Assembly: GCA_946185535.1 (NCBI GenBank)
Contig: CAMHJX010000001.1
Coordinates: 186,001-250,000, forward strand
DNA: 64,000 bases
Direction of reading: 5' to 3'
Origin: an uncultured Bacteroidales bacterium
Lineage (GTDB): Bacteria > Bacteroidota > Bacteroidia > Bacteroidales > F082
Shown: in pieces, positions 53,117 to 62,400 of the stretch
How the letters are laid out: the number at the start of each line of letters is the position of its first letter
How positions within the stretch are numbered: the first letter of the stretch is position 1
The notes under the pieces: generated by a model
Databases searched by the model: none
Told to the model about the DNA's origin: nothing
What the model saw: only the letters and a program-made list of their open reading frames with translations
Translations under genes and position numbers: made by a program

Positions 53117-55726
53117 CTATATCTTCATATAATACAACTGTAAAGAATAGTTCTTGCGAAACCATGACAAATAGTCCTTTACCTCTTTGGTCATCTCCGA
53201 AGGACCAACAATAACCATCTTACCAATTTTGTCGCGACAGAACAAATAGGTATATTGGCACAACTGGCCTAATGCTTCCGTGACACATTCAAAAGGATTA
53301 TCTGCGGTTTTTATTTCATAAATGTCGTAAAAGCCGTCACCTTTGACAACAGTATCGATTCTTTTTGTTCCAACTCGAATCTCAGTACCAACATTATCTT
53401 TGCCACTCTCGCCACAAAGTTTGTCATACAGTTTGCTCATAAGTCGGTTATGAAGATGCCTTGTACTAATGGTTTCGCCATGACCTATGCGAGTTTCAAG
53501 ACTCTGTGGAATATGGAGGCCTGGAACAAACTGAATATCTGACGGCTCAGGCGTTTGTCCTATAATCTTATTCAACTTTTTCAGCCACTGCCCAATGTCG
53601 TCATGGTAAATGAAAGCGTAGCTCTCTGCTTTGAACTTTTCTGGAGGATTAATAGTACTACGTAATGAGGAGCGTTTCAAAGAAATAGTATAATCAGTGA
53701 AGTAATCAAAAACCAAGTTTATGCATGGTTCGTAATCTTCATCTTTTGCCACAAATATCCATGTGGTTGTTGAAGCATCCTTTGAAGCATTTTCAAAAAC
53801 AATCGCACATCTGTTATTTGACATGCTGATAGTAAAGATAAAAGCATCTTCTTCTTTGCCGTGGTTTATCTCATAAACGCGAATAAGTTTCTTTTCGTTT
53901 TGAAGGCTGGAGAGGTTGTATAAAAATTCGTTCTTTGACTTTACCACCCTTTTCTTCACAGACTCGGTTGGTTCACCAGAGCATTGCCCAAAAGACCTCT
54001 TTCGCGCATTTTGAACTTCTTCCCACCATACATCCTTTTCATCCAAATTGCGTTTTAAGTCTCTAACATAATTGCTAAGTTGGAACAGGTCAAGTCTTGA
54101 TGGCTCAAGTATTTTTGTCTCGTCATACTTTACAATGATACGCTTTTGTTCAAGTATTTGCTCAAAGTATTTATGGACAAGATTGAGTATCTCATGTGAA
54201 TTTGTATCATCAACTCTATATGGGGTAACCGAATTATCAATTTCTCCTTTGTTGGTTTGTAAAATCAAGTAATACCCATTGTAAAAACGAATGTTGCCTG
54301 TACCAAGAGACATTGTTTTTAATGCTGATGATGGCATTTGCGGAACACTTTTTCTCTTTAATGGATTCTCGTCAAGGGCTTCTATTTGTTTGTTTTCAAT
54401 CAAGAAAGTATTTTTTAGATAATTGACATAATTACAAATGTCTATATCACTAAAGGTAAAAGTCTCTGTTTCGGTATCAATAACCACTTTAACAAGAGTA
54501 GATTTAATTGGTCTCCTTCTTGTTTTTGAAAGTTTACTATAAACCTGATTTAAGATTTTATCATAGTTTCTTATATTAGGGTCTTTATAAATGTAGTGCC
54601 TTCTATTGTAAATTATAGAGACTAAGCCTTCACCAAATTTTAGTGCAGAGAATGTAATTCTATGCTCAACCTTTGTCTTGAAGATTTTTTTTGTTTTCTC
54701 TTCCCCTTTTGCCTCTTTTTCCAAATAAGCAGATAAGTCTTTCAAATGAGGCAATACGGAAGGATCTAAGAACTGAAATGTTTGGTTGGAATAATCCAAA
54801 AGGATTTTGGTAGATATGTTTTTAATCGACTTCTCAGAATTCAAATAACGAGATATTCCATTTTCCCATAAAATGAACTCAAAAGGCTTTAGTTTTATGG
54901 ATATGTAATTGCTCCCAAAACTAAGTTGTCTCAACAAAAAAACATGTTCTTCTTTCTCATCCTCATTTTGTTCTTTTGTTGGTTCCGTAACTGTCTTTTT
55001 CTCTTTCTTCTCTTGTATTCTACTACTTTGTTTTACCGATTTGTTTTCGGTCAAGTAAATTTCCTTTAAACGATTGACATATCTGCGGATGTAAATATCT
55101 TTGAAAGTAAACGTTTCTAATTCGAGATCAATTATCACCCTAATAATTGAAGCTTTAATGACATCTATACTCTCTATAGAGAGTTTACTATATATTTGCT
55201 CTAAAATTTTATTATACTCCCCTACTTTACAGTTTCTGTAAATGTAATATTTCTTATCGTAAATTAAAGAGATATATCCTTGTTCAAATTTTAGTTCAGA
55301 AAAAGCGGCATCGTACTCAACCTTTGTTTGTTCTTTGTTTTCTACTCCCTTTTCCTTTTTCTCCTCTTTTCTTTCAATAACTTTGACAACACTTTTTTCT
55401 CTTCTTTCTTTTTTGGGAATTGTATTCGTTTTCTCTTTGATATGATTATCTGTAATAACTTTTTGTTTCTTTATGGCCGAATCAATGGCAATACTGCCAC
55501 CTTTGTAATAAAGGTTCCCCAATTTCTTAGTCAAATCCATTACTGCTTTTTCGCCCTGAAATTCCTTCACGAGCAAGTCATACATATCTGCCGTGAGCTT
55601 CGCATTAGGCGACGAATCCACTTGAAATCCCTTTTTGGTGAGGAACTCTCTTATGGCCTTCACGCTTACATTGAATTCTTTTGCCGCTTGCGACAATCGA
55701 ATCGTATTATTAGTTTCTTTGGGCAT
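53117..55726 (-). CDS. HTH-repeat-PD-(D/E)XK protein, candidate defence effector
   Basis: 869 residues, no signal. N-terminus (8-58: IRLSQAAKEFNVSVKAIREF, FQVDSSPNAKLTADMYDLLV) resembles the winged helix at the start of Bacteroidota IF-2. It is followed by Lys/Glu-rich linkers and repeats of a module of about 85-90 residues: clear copies at 141-227 and 358-445 (FSELKFEQGYISLIYDKKYY versus FSALKFGEGLVSIIYNRRHY), weaker ones near 261-338 and 467-560. C-terminal domain (755-869): D791 in KRIDTVV, then E804 and K806 in YEIKT, the D...ExK pattern of PD-(D/E)XK nucleases, with GQLCQYTYLFC. It lies 38 bp after the HEPN gene on the same strand. Confidence 0.75.
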   Translation of the reverse strand: MPKETNNTIRLSQAAKEFNVSVKAIREFLTKKGFQVDSSPNAKLTADMYDLLVKEFQGEKAVMDLTKKLGNLYYKGGSIAIDSAIKKQKVITDNHIKEKTNTIPKKERREKSVVKVIERKEEKKEKGVENKEQTKVEYDAAFSELKFEQGYISLIYDKKYYIYRNCKVGEYNKILEQIYSKLSIESIDVIKASIIRVIIDLELETFTFKDIYIRRYVNRLKEIYLTENKSVKQSSRIQEKKEKKTVTEPTKEQNEDEKEEHVFLLRQLSFGSNYISIKLKPFEFILWENGISRYLNSEKSIKNISTKILLDYSNQTFQFLDPSVLPHLKDLSAYLEKEAKGEEKTKKIFKTKVEHRITFSALKFGEGLVSIIYNRRHYIYKDPNIRNYDKILNQVYSKLSKTRRRPIKSTLVKVVIDTETETFTFSDIDICNYVNYLKNTFLIENKQIEALDENPLKRKSVPQMPSSALKTMSLGTGNIRFYNGYYLILQTNKGEIDNSVTPYRVDDTNSHEILNLVHKYFEQILEQKRIIVKYDETKILEPSRLDLFQLSNYVRDLKRNLDEKDVWWEEVQNARKRSFGQCSGEPTESVKKRVVKSKNEFLYNLSSLQNEKKLIRVYEINHGKEEDAFIFTISMSNNRCAIVFENASKDASTTTWIFVAKDEDYEPCINLVFDYFTDYTISLKRSSLRSTINPPEKFKAESYAFIYHDDIGQWLKKLNKIIGQTPEPSDIQFVPGLHIPQSLETRIGHGETISTRHLHNRLMSKLYDKLCGESGKDNVGTEIRVGTKRIDTVVKGDGFYDIYEIKTADNPFECVTEALGQLCQYTYLFCRDKIGKMVIVGPSEMTKEVKDYLSWFRKNYSLQLYYMKI

Positions 55727-55764
55727 AGTTTCCTTATAGTTTTATCCTATTGAAGAACATAAAT

Positions 55765-57513
55765 TTACTGGTATCTGATCAAACCAAGAATGACTAACAC
55801 ATGTAAAAGACGATTTGCAGCATTTATATCAAATGACCCCGGCGGCACAATGCCGTGGCAAAGGAGATTTCTAATGTTTAATGCTCTTTGGTCTGATAAT
55901 ACAAGACGAAGATAATATGCACCATCTTCACCCATACTATCTATAATAGGTTTTTCTCTTAACAAGTCATCTAATGTCTTTATTTGAAATCCGTTATTAT
56001 TACGTTGAGGTTTTAATACCGATGCTCCAGAAACTGAAACTAAATTACATATAGCATTCTCAATTTGAGGAACAATTAAATGACAGAATACTATAAAATC
56101 ATTACCAAAAAACAAATCCAGTGCTTTTTTAATAATAGGATATCTATCTTCTTCGAAAATTGGAGATGGTTTTATTAGGTGATTCATCATTTTTTCAGTT
56201 GTTAATGATTTGCATTCTATCATTTTTTGAACGGCTATATTAAGAAAAATAGAGTTTTCGTGCAATTCTTCTGTGATATGCAGAATAAGTTGTCCTTCTG
56301 GGTCATCCTCGTAAGGTCCAACAACAGACATTGGTCTGCCTTTAGCATCTAATAGTTTATTTGAAATCATATACTTAAACGGATCTTTCTTAACAAGTTC
56401 TTCTAAACTTACCCGTTGAGATACTTTATTGGGAATGAAATAAACAGCAAAATTTCTAAAACGGTCTTCATCACATTCTACTCCTGTGCCAAACATTTGT
56501 TCCACTTGTGTTTCATCTTCTGGTGAAATGGTAACCTCAATTTGACGAACACACATTTCATCTTGAATACTAGGTCCAACCATTTGTATTTTTACAGATA
56601 ATCGTTTTGCTTCATCTTCTAACAAATAGTGTCGATATTTTGCATGCAAATGATCTAAATTCCCCATCAATTGCAATTTGTCCATGTTATTTGATTCATG
56701 CAAAAATGCTTGCTCTACACAATTCAGCACTCGTTTTATATTGTCTCGTTGTTGTTGTAATGAATTGTAGTAATCAGCCAAAAGTATTGCCTGTTTTTCA
56801 ATATTCCAAGGATTAACTCTTCCTTCAACTGGAGTACACATTCGAGATAATCTATGTTCGTGTTCCTGAACAATCGCATCAATTTCATCTTGTGAAAAGG
56901 ATTTTTTGTTTTCCAGCATTATTAAAAAACGAGAAGCCCAATATCGAATAGAATCATCTGTTGCATGCCTTTTCTCAAAATCTATATATGCTTTTTTTGC
57001 AAGTATTAGGTCTGGTTCGTTGTTTTTGGCAATGTGAAATAATCTTTCAAGGATATTAGTTGTAATAACAGGATGGTTTACATAGTCCTCATTACAAACT
57101 TTCAACATGCTGTCAACATATATTCTATACAAATCCGAATCATATTTTTGATGAAAAATGTCACTTTTAAAATCCCATACAAGACCTGCATATCTCATCG
57201 TCAACAGAGGATTTTTTGTTGTTTTATATCTTTGTTCCCAATAATTGACAGCATCAATTGTGATATTCTGTAGTGATGGAATTTCAATGAATTTGTCATC
57301 AGCATCTTTAAATATCGCTTGAGGCCCAAAATATGTTCCCCAATTGCTAATCTCTTTAGAAGGCACAAGAGTAAATGCTAAGTTTTCGAATTCAAATTCA
57401 GGCTTGTTCTTTTCATTTTCTTCAATAGAGGAAAGTGCGCTTATAATTGTGTGTGCGTCGAACCCTTTTTTATCAACAACATCAAATTCTGAAAAAACAT
57501 CTGATATGTACAT
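55765..57513 (-). CDS. DUF4209-like protein with C-terminal HEPN motif
   Basis: 582 residues, soluble. The helical N-terminal half (FENLAFTLVPSKEISNWGTY, YVDSMLKVCNEDYVNHPVIT) is unrecognised, perhaps the DUF7380 type that accompanies DUF4209. The C-terminal part fits DUF4209: LDLFFGNDFIVFCHLIVPQI, TLDDLLREK, and LSDQRALNIRNLLCHGIV. There R548 and H553 give the R-x4-H signature of HEPN ribonucleases (NIRNLLCH). Toxins and RNA-cleaving defence effectors use this motif. The next gene, with the nuclease domain, follows 38 bp later. Confidence 0.75.
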   Translation of the reverse strand: MYISDVFSEFDVVDKKGFDAHTIISALSSIEENEKNKPEFEFENLAFTLVPSKEISNWGTYFGPQAIFKDADDKFIEIPSLQNITIDAVNYWEQRYKTTKNPLLTMRYAGLVWDFKSDIFHQKYDSDLYRIYVDSMLKVCNEDYVNHPVITTNILERLFHIAKNNEPDLILAKKAYIDFEKRHATDDSIRYWASRFLIMLENKKSFSQDEIDAIVQEHEHRLSRMCTPVEGRVNPWNIEKQAILLADYYNSLQQQRDNIKRVLNCVEQAFLHESNNMDKLQLMGNLDHLHAKYRHYLLEDEAKRLSVKIQMVGPSIQDEMCVRQIEVTISPEDETQVEQMFGTGVECDEDRFRNFAVYFIPNKVSQRVSLEELVKKDPFKYMISNKLLDAKGRPMSVVGPYEDDPEGQLILHITEELHENSIFLNIAVQKMIECKSLTTEKMMNHLIKPSPIFEEDRYPIIKKALDLFFGNDFIVFCHLIVPQIENAICNLVSVSGASVLKPQRNNNGFQIKTLDDLLREKPIIDSMGEDGAYYLRLVLSDQRALNIRNLLCHGIVPPGSFDINAANRLLHVLVILGLIRYQ

Positions 57514-57640
57514 ACTTAAAAAGATTATTTTTAGTTCCTGTTATATATGTCGTAAAATCCTCTTAGCTTCTTGATTTTAAAAAGTTTAGGCCTTGTGAGC
57601 TCTTTTTATATGTCATCCCGTCTTTTTCAGGTATATAATA
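57514..57640. other. Gap of unclear content
   Basis: 127 bases; no ORF, repeat or RNA recognised. A hexamer CCTTTTTC-like run near 57620 is not enough to call a terminator. Confidence 0.4.
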
Positions 57641-57787
57641 TTACATTTTCCTCAACAAAGTATCAGTTCCAATCTCCATCCTTCCAAACGCAAACCATTT
57701 CTTCCCCAAGTCCTTCAGCGATACATCGCTGTGATAAACAACAATAGAATTGCTTTCAGGATGATATGTTGCCAACTCTTTGTCCAT
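57641..57787 (-). CDS. Small ORF of 48 residues
   Basis: ATG at 57787 to TAA at 57641: begins MDKELATYHPESNSIVVYHS. It has its own -7 box (TATTTTTG, 57810-57817) 22 bases before the start. Not recognised; it might be the truncated N-terminus of a larger gene or a small protein of the island. Confidence 0.4.
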   Translation of the reverse strand: MDKELATYHPESNSIVVYHSDVSLKDLGKKWFAFGRMEIGTDTLLRKM

Positions 57788-57809
57788 AAATTAAGATAAT
57801 TCAACCTTG

Positions 57810-57817
57810 CAAAAATA
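57810..57817 (-). promoter_or_regulatory. -7 promoter box for the small island ORF
   Basis: TATTTTTG followed by GCAAGG on the minus strand, 22 bases before the ATG at 57787. Confidence 0.45.
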
Positions 57818-57872
57818 ACAAATAAAACCCTATCACTTCGGAAAATCCTTCAACTTCTTTCCCAAAACAATC

Positions 57873-59207
57873 TCATATCAAGCCTGTCATATAAATCGGC
57901 ACAAACATAGTCTCTCCATCCTTGCGCAAGTCTTTGGTATAAACAAGATAACGCTCACCTACACGCGAGGAAAATTTCTCAGAAAAAGCATCCAAGGACT
58001 TGTGGGTCTTATATCCCGACGACTTAACTTCTATCGGACAAACCTTATTGCCTCGAGACAATATGAAGTCTATCTCGTAATTATGTTTCGCATCCTTGGC
58101 GAAAGTGTAGTAATACAATTCATTTCCAGCCGAAGCCAGCATTTGCGCCACTAAATTCTCGTACACATAGCCTAAATTAGCCTCCAGCTTGTCGCTCAAC
58201 AGCTTATCATAAATGATATTGTCGGTGTAACGTTTGTCCCAAAACGCAAGTGTAACGAACAAGCCTGTATCGGCCACAAACATTTTGTATCGGCTCAAAT
58301 CTTTATTCAATGACAGTCCCACATTCGGGTCTGTGCAATGGTGGCAAAACAACACCGTTTTACTCTCTTCCAAGTCCTGCAACAACTCCGCCATCTTACT
58401 CTCCGTCTGTTGACCAATCACGGTATATGGCTGATACCGCGAAGCATTATTGCTTATTTGCGCAGGGATATTCTTAAACAGACGTTCTGCATTTCCAGTA
58501 GCGTCGATTTTTTGAAAATCCTGAAGATACAACTTTATAATTCCTCGTTTGGTTTTATCTACCAAGCCCAGATTATTCGTGTCCAAATAAGTATTTACTG
58601 CTTGCGGCATACCACCTACCAACATATACAAACGAAGGTCGCGCATCTTGGAGCGAGCGATGTCATCGCCCAATGAAATGCGTTTCTCAAACTGCTGCTT
58701 CAGCAACGGGATGGAGGCCGTATCACCCATTGCCCAACGAAACTCCTCATAATCCATCGGATACATCGTTATGCTATCCTCCTCGCTCGGGATGGTAATA
58801 TCCTTTGTGTTCTTGTGAATGCTGATTAGCGAGCCTGTTTCGATATAATCGTAACGGCCGTCTTGCACCAAATATTTGATGGCCTGGCGTGCTTTCGGGC
58901 AATGCTGCACCTCATCAAAAACGATGACAGACTTGCGCTCATGAAGTGTCACCCGATATTCTTGTTGCAATTTGAGGAAAATCACATTCAAATCATTCAA
59001 GTCATCCCATAATGCGATAATTGCCTTACTTGCTTTATTGAAATCAATAAGGATATAGGTCTCGTACTCTTGTTTCGCGAACAGTTCCACAATCGTGGAC
59101 TTCCCCACGCGCCGTGCCCCTTCCACCAAAATGGCTGTACGACCATTTTCGGTTTCTTTCCATTCCAACAATTGCTGGTATACTTTTCTCTTAAACACTT
59201 TATCCAT
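57873..59207 (-). CDS. AAA_14/DUF4143 ATP-binding protein
   Basis: 444 residues. AAA_14 ATPase: Walker A LVEGARRVGKSTIVE (about residues 28-42), Walker B VIVFDEVQHCPKARQAIKYL, sensor region DYIETGSLISI, and the family's MLVGGMPQAVNTYL. The C-terminal DUF4143 domain has NYEIDFILSRGNKVCPIEVK, a D...ExK nuclease-like pattern. These proteins are common in Bacteroidota gene islands and of unknown role. I chose the ATG at 59207 (frame begins at 59219). A TACTTTTG promoter box is at 59233-59240. Confidence 0.85.
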   Translation of the reverse strand: MDKVFKRKVYQQLLEWKETENGRTAILVEGARRVGKSTIVELFAKQEYETYILIDFNKASKAIIALWDDLNDLNVIFLKLQQEYRVTLHERKSVIVFDEVQHCPKARQAIKYLVQDGRYDYIETGSLISIHKNTKDITIPSEEDSITMYPMDYEEFRWAMGDTASIPLLKQQFEKRISLGDDIARSKMRDLRLYMLVGGMPQAVNTYLDTNNLGLVDKTKRGIIKLYLQDFQKIDATGNAERLFKNIPAQISNNASRYQPYTVIGQQTESKMAELLQDLEESKTVLFCHHCTDPNVGLSLNKDLSRYKMFVADTGLFVTLAFWDKRYTDNIIYDKLLSDKLEANLGYVYENLVAQMLASAGNELYYYTFAKDAKHNYEIDFILSRGNKVCPIEVKSSGYKTHKSLDAFSEKFSSRVGERYLVYTKDLRKDGETMFVPIYMTGLI

Positions 59208-59232
59208 AATATAACCCATTGAAAATCCGATG

Positions 59233-59240
59233 CAAAAGTA
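59233..59240 (-). promoter_or_regulatory. -7 promoter box for the AAA_14/DUF4143 gene
   Basis: TACTTTTG followed by GCATC on the minus strand, 25 bases before the start codon at 59207. Confidence 0.5.
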
Positions 59241-59282
59241 GTATTAATATTTCTATCCCGCAAATTTTTTCAAAGAAAAATC

Positions 59283-59336
59283 ATGCTGACCCCGAAATTT
59301 ATTTCATCAAAATGCTTGTTGACCCCGAAATCTTGG
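59283..59336. repeat. Short direct repeat TGACCCCGAAAT
   Basis: GCTGACCCCGAAATTT at about 59285 and GTTGACCCCGAAATCTT about 36 bp later, at the island's upstream edge. Confidence 0.6.
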
Positions 59337-59368
59337 CAAATTATAAAACTCACTTTTTCCAAAACAAC

Positions 59369-59394
59369 AGGGGCGGACACTCATGCCCGCCCCT
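59369..59394. repeat. Palindrome AGGGGCGG...CCGCCCCT
   Basis: AGGGGCGG and CCGCCCCT arms with a 10-base centre just after the end of the alpha-2-macroglobulin gene; may be its terminator and marks the island edge. Confidence 0.7.
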
Positions 59395-59416
59395 ACGATG
59401 TTCATTTCGTTACTAA

Positions 59417-62400
59417 TCATTTCACCACGCACCCTCTGGCCGGGATCTGGTAATAAATCTCATCGTTGTACATGTCCTCGCAGCGGATGGCGGGAATCAT
59501 ATAGTTGCCCTCATAGGTGGCGTTGACCTTTAGCGTGAAGGTCTTCTTGTCGCCAGGATAGAGGTCGAAGTAGAAGTAAGCGCGGTCATCACGCAGGTCG
59601 AGGTGCTTGGCGCCTTCGTTGCCCGTCATGTCGCCCATCAAGCGGTCGTTGACCAACTCCCAACCCGAAGGCAGGTAGTACGACAGTGCCAGCTCGGTGA
59701 CTTTCCACTCGCTCGGGTTCTGCACCGTGATCTGCACACGCAGGTCAGTACCGGCATTCAACGAAGTCAAGTTGGCGGAAGCACCGCTCTTGCCGAAGTA
59801 GTTCACCGACATCTTGATCAGGTTGCCAGATTCGTTCATATCGTATTCAGCGACCGAGGTCTTGGTGTAGAGGTTGGCCACCATCTTGTGGTCACCGTTG
59901 TTCTTGATTTCGATCGTGTTGCCACCAAGCTTCGGTGTGTAGCCAAAGCCCGCCGAAGCCATGTTGGTGTTCAGCGTACGCTCCTCGCCGTTCACCTTGA
60001 CGGTAGCAGAGAGACCAGAATTGACGACGTTCATCTTCTCGGCATACTTACCCAAAACAAAAAGCGCGAAAGCTGTCGACTGGGTGTCCACATAATGGCG
60101 TGTGCTCATCATGCGGCATACATTATTGACATTATTCTGCACCGTCTGATTATCGACATCGCAGAGCATCTGGGCATAGGTAAAGAAGGCCAAGTCGCGG
60201 ATATCGGATCCATAGGATGTGTAGTAGTCTGACATCACCTGACCCTCGGTCACGGTGGGCAACAGGTTCTGCGCGATGCTGGTCTTACCCGTCTGGGCAA
60301 AAGCAGCAGCAGACAATGCCTTAGTCAAGTCATATTGCATCTCAAGCTCCTTGAAGCGGTTCATGGCACCCATCTCAGGCTTGCCAGCCAAAGCCAGCAC
60401 GAAGAGACGGTAGGCTTGGATGGTCTCGCCCCACTTGTAGTCGATGTTGTTCTTCCACTGCTTGGCGCGGTCGGCCTGATAGCTCAGCAGACCATCGATG
60501 AAGTACTGCGGCACATTGTAGCCTTGCTTGTTGGCCTCAACCAAGAAATGCAGAGCATAAATCTCAGTCCAAGCGTTGGAGTAATTGCCACCAGGCCAGT
60601 TGGTCATCGAGTTGTCGGACTTCTGGTACGACTTCAAGTTGATGATAGCCGTCTCCACATTGTTCTTCATCTCTTCCTTGGCCTTGTCGTCAAGTTGGAT
60701 GAAATAGTTCAGGTAGAGCTGCGGGAAAGCCTTCGAGGTCGTCTGTTCGAGGCAACCATGCGGATAATCCAGTAAGTAGTCGATGCGGCCAAAGAGGTCG
60801 ATAGGCAGGAGCGATGACACAGTGACATTGCCTTGCTGCGTGCCATCCATACCCTCCAAGTTGAACGGTACAGTCACCGTCTGACCAGCCTCGATGTCCT
60901 TAGTGATGGTGTTGCGGCGCTCGGCGTATGGCATACGGATAGGCATCTGCGTCGACGACTCGGCGGTGTAACCCTCACCCGTCACCGACACATTCAGTTC
61001 AGCGTTACCCAAGGTCTTGGGGATAGTCGTTCTCACGGCCACCAAACCTTCACCGTTGCCATCAATCTTCACTGAAGTTGGCAAAGCATCCACGGGGTTG
61101 AGGTTCTTATTGTTGAACTTGACCTCCAAGGTCTTGTTCTTCATCGTGGGAGCCTGCACTTGCACTTTAAGGTTGAGCTCATCGCCAGGAGCCACCACAC
61201 GCGGAGCGGAGGCATAGAGGTTGATCGGGTCGACCACTGTCATACGCTTGTCGGATGAACCGAAAGCCTTGCCTTTACCCTTGGCCACCACCATAAAGCG
61301 CAAGGCACCGGAACATTGCGGCACCTCGAAGCTGTGGGTGTTGGCATCGCCAGCCTTCAACTCGAAAGGTCCTAAGGTGACTGCATAGGCCTTGAAGCGC
61401 TTGTCTAAGGTGACTTCCTGGTTGAGGACACCGTCACCACCGATGGCGTAAACCGAGCCCAACTCGCCGCTGAACGCATCGACAATGCTGGCATAGTTGT
61501 CCCAAGTGCGCACACTCAAAGCCTGCTTGCTGTTGAAGTAACCGTAAGGATTCGGCGTGGAGAAGTTGGTCAAGCCGAGAATACCTTCGTCGACAATGGC
61601 CAAAGTATAGGTCATGGCTTGTCCGGCGGCTTCGCTCACCTTCACGTCAATCTTCTTCTTTGTGTTGGCCGTTTCGGGGATTTGGATGTTGGGCTGCAAT
61701 TGCAGTTTCTTGTTTTCCACCTTCACGGGTACCACACCATAGAGACGAATCGGCAGGTCGTTGTTGGCGTCATGCGGCTGAATCAGGGCCACATAGACAT
61801 AGACATTCGGAATCATTTCCTCAGTAGTCGTGATTTCCACCTTGCCTTCCTCACCGAGGTTCTCCACCAACATGGTTTGCAGCACCTTGTCGTTGGCTTC
61901 CACCGTGACAAGAGCCTTGGCCTTGTCGTTGGCAGGGAAGGTCACCACCATCTTCTCGCCTACCTCGTAACTCTCAGCCGTGGTCTTCAGCGAAAGCTGG
62001 GCAGGAGCACCCGAAGCAGATGAAGAGTGGCCATAGCCCCAGTCGAAGTTGATGACCTTGGCGAAGGTATGTCTACCCTGTTTGTCGTTGACAACGAAGA
62101 GGTAGCTACCCCATTTCTCGTTCGGGATGTTGAAGGTCACCGAAGTGGTGCCGTTGCAGGTCAGGCTGCCATTCTGATAAGGGGCCTTGTAAGTGCCTGA
62201 AGCATAGCGTTGCAGGCTGTATTCATCCTCGCTCGACCACCACCAGTAGTAATCCAGCTTATAAAGGGCATAGTCCAGAGCGACCGACGACTTGCAAGCC
62301 GTGCCATTCTCATTGACCATGGCGATGTTGAACTTCCAGTCCTTGTCCGTGTCATAATAGCTACCGTATTTCGAGGAAGTTGGAGGCAAATCGACACCCA

